Source: Spirochaetales bacterium | GTDB taxonomy: Bacteria; Spirochaetota; Spirochaetia; SZUA-6; DRHE01 | Direction: 5' to 3' | Assembly: GCA_023136785.1 (NCBI GenBank) | Contig: JAGLQP010000044.1 | Location: 1 to 9,378, forward strand | Length of the DNA stretch: 9,378 nucleotides | Shown: positions 1 to 7,365 of the stretch, piece after piece | Layout of the letters: each line of letters begins with the position of its first letter | Numbering within the stretch: position 1 is the stretch's first letter | Program-made: the position numbers and the translations under genes | The notes under the pieces: generated by a model | The model's input: the letters and a program-made list of their open reading frames with translations, nothing else | What the model was told of the DNA's origin: nothing | Databases searched by the model: none

Positions 1-90
1 CAGCCGACAATAATAGTACCGGCGACCATTGGGAAAACCCGAAATTTGAAAGTTTTACTTTAAAAATTGCACACAACCCCCATGACGGTG

Positions 91-101
91 ATACACTGTA
101 T
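91..101. repeat. 11-bp perfect palindrome, possible operator
   Basis: ATACA-C-TGTAT is a perfect 5+1+5 inverted repeat in the noncoding region upstream of the parvulin gene, about 55 bp before the proposed -35 box. It could be a small operator half-site pair or chance in AT-rich DNA. No second copy is evident nearby. Confidence 0.2.
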
Positions 102-154
102 TAGCAAACGAGGTACCCGCTGAACTCTACACTACCGTCAATTTGAAATCGAGA

Positions 155-184
155 TTGACATTTTCGGGACTTCGGTGATATTTT
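155..184 (+). promoter_or_regulatory. sigma70-like promoter of the parvulin-Maf operon
   Basis: A consensus -35 hexamer TTGACA (155-160) is followed after 18 bp by TATTTT (179-184), which matches four of six bases of the -10 consensus. Transcription would start near 191, leaving a leader of about 30 nt that contains the AAAAGGA ribosome-binding site of the gene at 220. The rest of bases 1-219 holds no gene that I can support: both strands are broken by stops and the DNA is AT-richer than the genes. Confidence 0.55.
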
Positions 185-219
185 CTAACCTGCTTATAGA
201 TCGAACAAAAGGATAATTC

Positions 220-1752
220 ATGCCCTCAAGAGAGATGCGAAGAACGACCCGCAGGCGCAGACAAAAAGATACAAATGTCGCTGAGAAGCGAAAAGAGACT
301 CATCCCATTCTGTATGCCTTCAGCGTAGGAATATTGATCGTAATCGCGGTGACCTTTCTCGGTGGTCCGGCCATATCCCGTGCAGGGGGCGGCGGCCGAA
401 TCATCTTCGGATACTACAAGAACAAACCTATAGAGTTCTTCCCCGGGAATTACTTCTCGCAACGAAAAGACATCATCGCCGACCAGTTGCGGCAAGGGGG
501 AGAGCAGGATGACCTTCAGGTCCAGGCCTATCAGGTCTGGCGCACCGCCTTCGACCAAACGGTTCTGCACACGGCTATCCTCACGGAGGCGGAGGAAAGC
601 AGAGTGTGGATCTCAGAAAACAAGCTGGACGAGACCTTGATCACCGCGGGACCGTACACCATCGATGGACAGTTCAGCGAAGAGCGGTACGAAGCGACCC
701 CCAGTACCGAACGTATGGCCTATCGGAAGCTGTACCGGGAACAGCTGATTCATGAACAGTACCTTGAAGACATTTTCCAGGCCAAGAGGGAGAGCGTCAA
801 GGAAAAACAGTTTCTGGCAAGCATGGTGGATGAGCAGAGACGCTTCAGCCTGGTCAGCTTCCCCTTCGACGACTACCCGAAGGAGGAGACCGAGGCATTT
901 GCCGAGCAGAATCAGGAGCGCTTCCGGCGTATCAAACTGAGCCGTATTCTCATCAAATCCAACGAGCGGGAAGCCAGAGAGATTCGCAATAAACTGATCG
1001 ACAGGACCGGCAGCTTCGAGGAGCTGGCCAGAGCCCATTCCAAGGATATCTATGCTGAAAAGGGCGGTGACATGGGATGGCGGTACTACTACGACCTGGA
1101 GGCGGACTTCGAGGACAGCGAACCGGTGGAAACCATTTTTCAGCTCCAGGAAACTGAAATATCTCCCGTGCTTGAAAGCCATTTTGGCTGGGTTATCTAC
1201 CGCTGCAACACACCTGCTCTTGAACCGGATTTTGATCTTGAGGAAACGGTGCAAATCGCCAGGGATTACATGATGCGGTACGAGAAAGGGATGATCGAGG
1301 ACTACGTTCTCAGCCAGGCGGAATCCTTCAGGGAGCGGGTTGACGATGTTGGTTTGCTCGGTGCTACCATTGAAACCGATTACTCTATCGGCTTGACGGA
1401 CTACTTCCCCCTCAACTACCAGTCGTACTACTTTTTATCTCCCGTACGTTCCCCTCTAGAACAGGTCAACCTCTCCGCCGCTGCCTTCAGCGAGGATTTT
1501 TTTATCCAAGCATTCTCCCTGTCTCTCGGAGAGGTCTCCTCCCCGATTCTGCTGGACGATCAAGTGATCGTACTCAGGCTGGACGATGTGCGTGAACCCC
1601 CGGAACGGGAGATGGAGCTGGTGGATGATTATCATACCTACTACGCCCAGCAGTCTTTGGAGCAGGATCTCCAGAACGTGCTCCTCAATCCCGATCATAT
1701 ACAGGACGATTTCGACCAGACCTTCTACGAGTACGTGTTTCCCAGGCAATGA
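220..1752 (+). CDS. membrane-anchored parvulin-type peptidyl-prolyl cis-trans isomerase (SurA/PpiD-like)
   Basis: The 510-residue protein has a very basic cytoplasmic N-terminus (11 Arg/Lys in the first 29 residues), one membrane helix at about 29-50, and a large extracytoplasmic part. This is the topology of PpiD, an inner-membrane periplasmic folding chaperone. Residues about 75-235 are helical and SurA_N-like. Residues about 237-330 are a PpiC/parvulin domain: the ILIKSNEREA strand-helix, FEELARAHSKD, KGGDMGW, and the FQLQETEISPVLESHFGW end are all family hallmarks. The expected reaction is cis-trans isomerisation of Xaa-Pro bonds in exported proteins. Residues about 418-456 resemble the C-terminal half of a second, degenerate parvulin domain. 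The ATG at 220 is supported by AAAAGGA six bases upstream. Its stop overlaps the next start (ATGA, 1749-1752). Assignment to the parvulin superfamily is firm; SurA versus PpiD orthology is not. Confidence 0.9.
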   Translation: MPSREMRRTTRRRRQKDTNVAEKRKETHPILYAFSVGILIVIAVTFLGGPAISRAGGGGRIIFGYYKNKPIEFFPGNYFSQRKDIIADQLRQGGEQDDLQVQAYQVWRTAFDQTVLHTAILTEAEESRVWISENKLDETLITAGPYTIDGQFSEERYEATPSTERMAYRKLYREQLIHEQYLEDIFQAKRESVKEKQFLASMVDEQRRFSLVSFPFDDYPKEETEAFAEQNQERFRRIKLSRILIKSNEREAREIRNKLIDRTGSFEELARAHSKDIYAEKGGDMGWRYYYDLEADFEDSEPVETIFQLQETEISPVLESHFGWVIYRCNTPALEPDFDLEETVQIARDYMMRYEKGMIEDYVLSQAESFRERVDDVGLLGATIETDYSIGLTDYFPLNYQSYYFLSPVRSPLEQVNLSAAAFSEDFFIQAFSLSLGEVSSPILLDDQVIVLRLDDVREPPEREMELVDDYHTYYAQQSLEQDLQNVLLNPDHIQDDFDQTFYEYVFPRQ

Positions 1753-3350
1753 CCGAAGCGCAGCCCCGACTGGTCGATACCGGACGGGGCTACACCATTA
1801 CCTATAGAGGGAAGGCCCTTTACTCGCCCCGCGATCCTCAGGGAGGGGCAATTCGAAGGGTGGAGAAAATCGTCCTCGAGCCGAAAACACTCGTGCTCAT
1901 TCCCTCCCTCGGATTGGGCTATGGAATTCCCGAGCTGCTCGACAAGATCCCCGATTCCTGCCACATCCTTTGCATCGAGGTGGACGAACGACTGTTCAAA
2001 TTAGCCCTGAGCGCCGGTCCTGCCCTGCCGAAGAGCAACAGACTCACTATCATACGAACGACCCAACCCAAGCAGGCCGCTGCAGTTGTCCACAAACTTG
2101 GACTCTGGAGGTTTCGACGCCTTCTGCCCCTGCATCTGAGCGGGGGGTACCAGTTGTACCGCCGGGAGTACCGGGAGCTGCAGGAAGCCCTGGAGGAGGA
2201 GATTCGCCTGTTCTGGCAGAACAAGCTGACACTGGTCGCCTTGGCCCATCTGTGGCTGAAGAATCTCTTCACGAATCTTCGTCTCCTGCCCGAGGCAGGG
2301 GATATTTCAGAACTGTCGACGGACCGTCCGGTGCTCGTAACCGGAGCCGGTCCCTCTCTGGAAAAGAGTCTGGATTGGATTGCCAGGATCCGAAAGCAGA
2401 CAATTCTCATGGCTGTGGACACCTCTTTGCCGGTCCTCAAGCAGGCGGACCTGCTTCCCGACTGGGTGATCACCCTGGATGCACAAATCTATACAATACT
2501 GGACTTCATCCCCTGCCGGGATCCACGGATCAAACTGCTCTGCGATCTGACCTCCAATCCACAGAGCCTGCGGCTGTTTCCCGAACTGTTTTTCTTTTCC
2601 ACCCGCTTCCATCCTCTGCAACTTTTCGACAGGCTCGAATCCGCGGGGCTTCTCCCTACCCCGCTGCAACCGCGAGGCTCCGTCGGTGTGTCCGCCGTGG
2701 AAGCTGCTCTGTTGATGACCAAGGGACCCGTACTGTTCACGGGTCTCGATTTCAGCTACCCACAGGGCCAGACCCACGCCCGGGGAGCGCCATCCCAGCG
2801 GGCGATGCATCTGAACTGCACCCGGATCCGGCCCTGTGGAATGTCCGTTTTCGAGACCCTTCTGGCCCGTCCGCGGCTGTGGATCGAAGGAAAGAGGGGA
2901 AAACGCCTCCTAAGCGATCTGGTTCTTCATTCCTACGCCCGTCAGCTCCACAGCATCGTTGCTGAGTCCCCAAGAACCTTCGATTTAGGACCGGAGGGCC
3001 TGCCCGTCGGCGCCCAAAGGATTCGCTCCTTCTCCGAGTTGGACCGGATATGCAGCCAGGGCTCGAAGCCACGATCCGATACACCCTCCCCTTCCCTCGG
3101 AAACAGGGCACGAAGCGGGGCCGGTACACGCAGCGCTCACGACCGCAAGCGTGTCGCGGAGCAGGTGCGCACCTTCTGCGAAAAGGAACAGGCGCTCGTA
3201 TCCCAGTCCGCTGTGGAGTATCTGCTCCTCTCCCTACCCGAGGCCGACCCCGAAAAGGTGCTCACCTCTCAGAATCTGAAGACTGTCGAAGCTCGAGCTC
3301 GACTGTTCTGCTCCCGCCTCCAACGCACCCGCAATGAGTTGACGAAGTAG
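1749..3350 (+). CDS. Maf/DUF115 family protein (6-hydroxymethylpterin pyrophosphokinase MptE-like), putative flagellin glycosyltransferase
   Basis: This 533-residue cytoplasmic protein has the Maf layout. An N-terminal Rossmann-like segment at about 45-90 contains a GLGYG turn (55-59) and an acidic strand end, CIEVDE (75-80). The central MptE-like DUF115 domain at about 190-345 contains VTGAGPSLE (197-205), DWVITLDAQ (238-246) and TGLDFSYPQGQTH (331-343). A helical C-terminal part follows. The Pfam family is named for archaeal MptE, but bacterial Maf proteins attach nonulosonic acids to flagellins. Spirochaetes have periplasmic flagella with reported flagellin glycosylation, so that role is the better inference, though the window has no flagellar gene. 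Residues about 437-466 form a Ser/Arg/Pro-rich linker. The start at 1749 lies inside the ATGA overlap and has only a poor SD (AGG, 2 nt away), so translation probably depends on reinitiation from the upstream gene. Confidence 0.8.
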   Translation: MTEAQPRLVDTGRGYTITYRGKALYSPRDPQGGAIRRVEKIVLEPKTLVLIPSLGLGYGIPELLDKIPDSCHILCIEVDERLFKLALSAGPALPKSNRLTIIRTTQPKQAAAVVHKLGLWRFRRLLPLHLSGGYQLYRREYRELQEALEEEIRLFWQNKLTLVALAHLWLKNLFTNLRLLPEAGDISELSTDRPVLVTGAGPSLEKSLDWIARIRKQTILMAVDTSLPVLKQADLLPDWVITLDAQIYTILDFIPCRDPRIKLLCDLTSNPQSLRLFPELFFFSTRFHPLQLFDRLESAGLLPTPLQPRGSVGVSAVEAALLMTKGPVLFTGLDFSYPQGQTHARGAPSQRAMHLNCTRIRPCGMSVFETLLARPRLWIEGKRGKRLLSDLVLHSYARQLHSIVAESPRTFDLGPEGLPVGAQRIRSFSELDRICSQGSKPRSDTPSPSLGNRARSGAGTRSAHDRKRVAEQVRTFCEKEQALVSQSAVEYLLLSLPEADPEKVLTSQNLKTVEARARLFCSRLQRTRNELTK

Positions 3351-3375
3351 GGAAGCTGTTGGTTGAGGGGAGGAG

Positions 3376-5163
3376 CTAAATAAAAATATCCGTCTCCAAG
3401 TAGGCGGCGAGTTGAATCGCACTCTCGAGGAAGCCGGACTTTCTCTTTTTTACGTAAATCCTCAAGCGGGCAAAGCGGTTTTCTTGGTCCAGCTCCCAAC
3501 CCTGGATACTCAGCGGGTCGTCCTTGGACAAACCGGTCTCATCGGCAATAGAACCCGGGAGTACACGACGTACAACATAGTTGATTCTCCAGAGGAACCG
3601 GCTTGTTTTTTCGATCTTCATTCCGAACAGCGGCAAGAGCACGTTGTCCCGAAGATCCTTAGCCAAACTCTCTTCTATCGGGCTGTAGGGGCGCTCGGCC
3701 AGACTCAGAGCACCGGTGTAGGACTGCCCGCCCCGCCGCCACTCGAGAGTAACAAGCACTGGATAATCCAGATCGAGCAGTACGGACTGGATATCCCCTA
3801 TCGCCGTGTAGCTTGTACCGTTCAAGGAAACGAGGATGTCCCCCTCCTTTAGCCCCGCCCTGTCTGCCGGCGAGCCAGGAACCGTATAAATCACCTCGAG
3901 TCCTTTGTCACCCTCCTGCATGGCGATGCCAAGCCAGGGGTGTCCGGCTTCATCGCCGCTGTACAAACGGGGAAGAGCCTTTTCCACCCATTTAAAGGGG
4001 ATCGCAAAGTTCACTCCCTCAAACTGTTCAATCCCGGCGAAGACGATGCCGACAAGCTTTCCACTTTCATCGAGCAGCGGTCCGCCGCTGTTCCCGTAGT
4101 TGATCGGGACATCGACCTGGATTGCATCACCCATCTGAAGAAACCGACGTCCCGTGGCCGAAACAATACCGGAGGTGACTGTATTCTCCAATCCCGCGGG
4201 CGAGCCGATGGCGATGATTCTGCCACCGACTTTGAGATCCGAGCTGCCGCCATATGAGAAGGTGAACCGGGGTTTGACTTCAGCCTTGATCAGAGCAAGG
4301 TCGAATATCCTGTCGTAACCGACTACTCGTGCTGGTATCTTTTCCTCTGCCCTGTCGGATAGTCGAATATAGAGCCTCGAGTAACCCTCGTACTCCGGAT
4401 CTACCTCGCTGGCAACCACGTGATAATTCGTGAGCAGGTATCCACGGCTGTCGATAAAAAAACCACTACCGATCACCCGATCGGGGAATCCCATTCCCCT
4501 TTCAAGCTTTATTCCCTTGTTCACCCATACGGTAACCGTACCCTGAACCATTGTCTCTACCGAGGGAATACCGACCGCTGCGGCGGCAGCGTCCTCCGGC
4601 GGTTCAATGCCCTGGCGCTCGAGCTCCTCCAGGGCAAGTTGATACACCTTGGCATTCTGAAGCTCCACAGCCAGTTTGAGCAGCAAACTGAGCAACGGCT
4701 CGGCAGCAGAACCGGCGGCAAGCGCCCGTTGAGCATGGTAGAAGGCCAGCGGCATGTCTCCGGCATCGTAACTGGATCCAGCCATGCGATACAGCAGCAG
4801 CGGGGCGGACCATTCCGGTACCAAATCCTCTTTGCCGATCCCGGCCAACGACAGGTAATAACGAAAGGCTGCGGAGTATTCCTGATTATCGACCTGTTCC
4901 TCGAAGGCCGCGACCAGCCGGTCAAGGACCACACCGGAGAGATCCTCGAGCTCGGCAGCGGGGATACCTTCATCAGGGCTGCGTTTCAGAAATGAGATGT
5001 CCTGAAAAGCTTCGGTAAGCTGATTTTCATCTATTTTCGACTGAATAGAATCCAAGCGCACCGATCGCAGCTCTTTTATTTCTTCCGGGGCAATGCTTCT
5101 CTCTGCGGTTGCACAGGCGAGCAGAACAAACGGGACAGTCAATAGGAGGAAGAATCCTTTCAT
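3376..5163 (-). CDS. HtrA/DegP-type S1C serine protease, predicted lipoprotein with N-terminal helical domain and two PDZ domains
   Basis: The 595-residue protein begins with a short lipoprotein signal ending in LLAC (14-17), so Cys17 should be lipidated and the enzyme tethered in the periplasm. Residues about 24-200 are helical and TPR-like. A trypsin-like domain at about 205-400 carries the triad His248 (TNYHVV), Asp288 (FDLALIK) and Ser359 (GNSGGPL). The residue before GNSGGPL is Tyr356, where Pro is common in HtrA. PDZ1 covers about 408-488 (VPGSPADRAGLKEGDIL). A second PDZ-like domain covers about 508-592 (LPGSIADETGL). The triad is intact, so an active protease or chaperone for misfolded envelope proteins is expected. 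The ATG at 5163 has GGAGAG 5 nt upstream and overlaps the preceding gene's stop by ATGA, so the two are co-translated. The anchored N-terminal helical domain is absent from classical DegP. Confidence 0.93.
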   Translation of the reverse strand: MKGFFLLLTVPFVLLACATAERSIAPEEIKELRSVRLDSIQSKIDENQLTEAFQDISFLKRSPDEGIPAAELEDLSGVVLDRLVAAFEEQVDNQEYSAAFRYYLSLAGIGKEDLVPEWSAPLLLYRMAGSSYDAGDMPLAFYHAQRALAAGSAAEPLLSLLLKLAVELQNAKVYQLALEELERQGIEPPEDAAAAAVGIPSVETMVQGTVTVWVNKGIKLERGMGFPDRVIGSGFFIDSRGYLLTNYHVVASEVDPEYEGYSRLYIRLSDRAEEKIPARVVGYDRIFDLALIKAEVKPRFTFSYGGSSDLKVGGRIIAIGSPAGLENTVTSGIVSATGRRFLQMGDAIQVDVPINYGNSGGPLLDESGKLVGIVFAGIEQFEGVNFAIPFKWVEKALPRLYSGDEAGHPWLGIAMQEGDKGLEVIYTVPGSPADRAGLKEGDILVSLNGTSYTAIGDIQSVLLDLDYPVLVTLEWRRGGQSYTGALSLAERPYSPIEESLAKDLRDNVLLPLFGMKIEKTSRFLWRINYVVRRVLPGSIADETGLSKDDPLSIQGWELDQENRFARLRIYVKKRKSGFLESAIQLAAYLETDIFI

Positions 5164-5429
5164 CTGGTCTCTCCAACAAAGGTTAGATCGTAAGTCCCGT
5201 TCAAGTAGTGATATACCCGCTCCCGGTACTCCTCGGTGACGGCTACATCGAACCGCCCCGTCCGGAACAAACCTTCGGCCTGCTCGTGGTATCCGCAGGC
5301 GATGTTGAACTCAAAGGTACTGGATGCTTCCTGGGCATAGATAATCCGCCCGAAGAGGAGCAAAAAAAACAGAAGAGTCACGGAGAGGCTGCCGCTGTTA
5401 AGGTCTCTCCTCGTGTTTCCGCGAGCCAT
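5160..5429 (-). CDS. small exported protein of unknown function, coupled to the HtrA gene
   Basis: I do not recognise this family. The predicted protein is 89 residues from the ATG at 5429-5427. It has a basic start (ARGNTRR), a long hydrophobic stretch (SVTLLFFLLLFG) and an IYAQEA site that could be a signal peptidase cut, leaving a mature part of about 55 residues with one Cys. The mature part contains a segment around AEGLFRTGRF...VAVTEEY that looks like one TPR-style helix pair; this is weak pattern matching. Longer in-frame starts exist at ATG 5441 and GTG 5447. I prefer 5429 because only it has an SD-like GGAA at good spacing (6 nt), and because the proposed promoter would start transcription near 5451, just before the GTG. 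Its stop overlaps the HtrA start by 4 nt, which supports a real, co-translated gene, perhaps an HtrA partner or substrate (inference). Confidence 0.65.
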   Translation of the reverse strand: MARGNTRRDLNSGSLSVTLLFFLLLFGRIIYAQEASSTFEFNIACGYHEQAEGLFRTGRFDVAVTEEYRERVYHYLNGTYDLTFVGETR

Positions 5430-5457
5430 CTTATGTTCCATGTCCACATAGTCAGAG

Positions 5458-5487
5458 TGTATACCGCTTGTGGATCAATTCTTGCAA
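5458..5487 (-). promoter_or_regulatory. probable internal promoter for the small exported protein and HtrA
   Basis: On the minus strand, TTGCAA (5482-5487) and TATACA (5458-5463) are separated by 18 bp, each matching four of six sigma70 consensus bases. The element lies in the gap after the ftsH stop, the only sizeable gap in the leftward cluster. It would start transcription near 5451. No terminator hairpin is visible after ftsH, so read-through from upstream is also expected. Confidence 0.4.
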
Positions 5488-5490
5488 CTT

Positions 5491-7365
5491 TTACTCTTCC
5501 ATCTTCTTTATTCTGGCCGGAAACCCCAATAGCTCCCGTATTTGAGCATCATCGAGGGTCTCCTTCTCGACCAGAGTCGTGGCCAACAGCTCGAGCTGCT
5601 CCTTGTGTTCGGTTAGAAGAGCCTTGGCCTGCTTGAGACCGGACTCAACGATACCGCGTACTTCCTTGTCTATTAGCTGAGCGGTATCATCCGAGTAGTC
5701 CTTGTGACGGGCGATTTCTTTTCCGATAAAGATCGGCTCCTCTTTCTGACCGTAGGCTACCGGGCCGAGGGGCCTCGACATTCCCCATTCGCAGGCCATA
5801 CGCCGGGCGATCTCAGTAGCCTGTTCGATATCGTTTTGAGCGCCCGTTGTGTTTTCCTGGAAAATGATTTCTTCGGCGGCGAATCCGCCCATTGTGATCG
5901 TGATCTTGTCCTGCAGCCAGCCCTCGCTGCGGGAGTAAGTGTCAGATTCGGGCAGTGAAAAAGCGACCCCGAGAGCCTGCCCATGGGGAACGATCGTAAC
6001 CTTGTGCAGAGGGTCCGCATTTTTCAGATAGTAGTGAAGAAGAGCGTGGCCCGCTTCATGATAGGCGGTCATCCTTCTCACCTTTTGCGGAATCACCTTG
6101 GATTTCCTGGCAATTCCCATCATCGCCTTGTCCCTGGCGTACTCGAAATCCTCCATCTCCACCTTTTTCTTGTCACGTCGGGCTCCGTAGAGAGCCGCTT
6201 CGTTCACCAGGTTGGCCAAATCCGCCCCGGAAGATCCCGGGGTAGCCCTGGCAACCCTGCTCAGGTCCACATCATCAGCGAGGGGGATGTCCCGGCAGTG
6301 GATTTTCAGGATTTTCTCCCGCTCTCTTGTGTCAGGCATATCGATCACGACATGCCTGTCGAAACGTCCGGGTCTGAGCAGTGCCGGGTCGAGAACATCG
6401 GGACGATTGGTGGCAGCCACAATGATCACTCCATCCTCAGTGTTAAAACCGTCCATTTCCACCAGCATCTGATTCAAGGTCTGCTCTCGCTCGTCATGTC
6501 CGCCGCCGTAGCCGGCGCCGCGGACTCGTCCCACCGCGTCCAGCTCATCGATAAATAGAATACAGGGGGCATTCTTGCGTCCCTGTTCAAAGAGGTCCCT
6601 GACACGGCTGGCGCCCACGCCGACAAACATCTCCACAAAATCCGAGCCGGACATGTGAAAGAAGGACACGTCCGCCTCGCCGGCAATTGCCTTGGCCATC
6701 AACGTTTTGCCGGTACCCGGCAATCCGACGAGCAGAACTCCTTTGGGAAGCTTGGCCCCAAGCTTGGAAAACTTCTGCGGGCTTTTTAGAAACTCCACAA
6801 CTTCTTGGAGTTCGTACTTCGCCTCCTCCTGTCCGGCCACATCGCTGAAGGTGGTCTTCTTACCGGTATCGAGGTACTGTTTGGCCCGGCTCTTGCCGAA
6901 GTTGAACGCCCGGTTGCCACTACCCTGGACCTGTCGGAACATAAACCAGATAAACACAAAACCCAATATCCACGGAATGAACTCTATGAAGACGCGGAAC
7001 GGGGAGACGGTCTTCGGTCCGCCGGTAACCCGGATGTTCTTTTCAAGCAGCTTTTCCATAAGGCCGGAATCGGGATAGGGAATCGTCGTCTTGAAAAAGG
7101 TAATTTCCCCCGCTTGATCCTGCAGCGTGCCCTGAATCTCGTACTGATCCACGATCTTCACGGATTCGATCAAACCCTGATCCAAATAGTTCAGGAACAT
7201 CGAATAGGGAATCTCTCGACTGGTGCCGCGGTCGCTGTACACAAAAAAAAGAATAAAAATTACTACCAGCACCAACAGGGAAATGAGGGCAATTCTGTTG
7301 TTGAAGGGTAATTTGGGCGGGCCGCCCGCCGGCCCACGTTTGTCCTGTTTGTTGTCGCCGTTCAC
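5491..7365 (-). CDS. ftsH: ATP-dependent zinc metalloprotease FtsH
   Basis: The 624-residue membrane protease has the full FtsH order: TM1 at about 24-43, an extracytoplasmic loop at 44-123, TM2 at about 124-143, an AAA+ domain at about 175-400 and an M41 peptidase domain at about 405-615. Visible motifs are Walker A GLPGTGKT (214-221), pore loop FVGV (247-250), Walker B ILFIDELD (269-276), the second region of homology with arginines 331 and 334, the zinc site HEAGH (436-440), and TTGAQNDI with the likely third ligand Asp512. It should degrade membrane and short-lived cytoplasmic proteins as a hexamer. Walker A has Leu where bacterial FtsH usually has Pro (GPPGTGKT). The start is GTG (7365-7363), supported by a strong GGAGGT SD at 7369-7374 and overlapping the tilS stop as GTGA. 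No better in-frame start precedes TM1. Confidence 0.98.
   Translation of the reverse strand: MNGDNKQDKRGPAGGPPKLPFNNRIALISLLVLVVIFILFFVYSDRGTSREIPYSMFLNYLDQGLIESVKIVDQYEIQGTLQDQAGEITFFKTTIPYPDSGLMEKLLEKNIRVTGGPKTVSPFRVFIEFIPWILGFVFIWFMFRQVQGSGNRAFNFGKSRAKQYLDTGKKTTFSDVAGQEEAKYELQEVVEFLKSPQKFSKLGAKLPKGVLLVGLPGTGKTLMAKAIAGEADVSFFHMSGSDFVEMFVGVGASRVRDLFEQGRKNAPCILFIDELDAVGRVRGAGYGGGHDEREQTLNQMLVEMDGFNTEDGVIIVAATNRPDVLDPALLRPGRFDRHVVIDMPDTREREKILKIHCRDIPLADDVDLSRVARATPGSSGADLANLVNEAALYGARRDKKKVEMEDFEYARDKAMMGIARKSKVIPQKVRRMTAYHEAGHALLHYYLKNADPLHKVTIVPHGQALGVAFSLPESDTYSRSEGWLQDKITITMGGFAAEEIIFQENTTGAQNDIEQATEIARRMACEWGMSRPLGPVAYGQKEEPIFIGKEIARHKDYSDDTAQLIDKEVRGIVESGLKQAKALLTEHKEQLELLATTLVEKETLDDAQIRELLGFPARIKKMEE

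Noticed and set aside
67..97. A second promoter, TTGCAC with TACACT
   Set aside because: The spacer is 19 bp and both boxes match poorly; the TTGACA/TATTTT pair downstream is better and closer to the gene.
613..1254. A 213-codon open frame antisense to the parvulin gene
   Set aside because: It has no recognisable domain and no promoter context, and it lies wholly opposite a well-supported gene.
1970..2965. A 331-codon open frame overlapping the Maf gene in another frame of the same strand
   Set aside because: The product is low-complexity (Pro/Arg/Ser-rich) with no motif, whereas the overlapped frame carries clear DUF115 motifs. It is a by-product of G+C-rich codon use.
3351..3377. AGCT...AGCT as a terminator stem between the convergent genes
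   Set aside because: The stem has only four pairs with a loop of about 16 nt and no T run, so it would not be stable.
7243..7250. T8 run (coding strand) in ftsH, and a similar one at 5362-5369 in the small gene, as slippage sites
   Set aside because: Both encode Phe/Leu-rich hydrophobic segments (TM1 and the signal peptide), where T runs are expected. They carry less weight than the G tracts.
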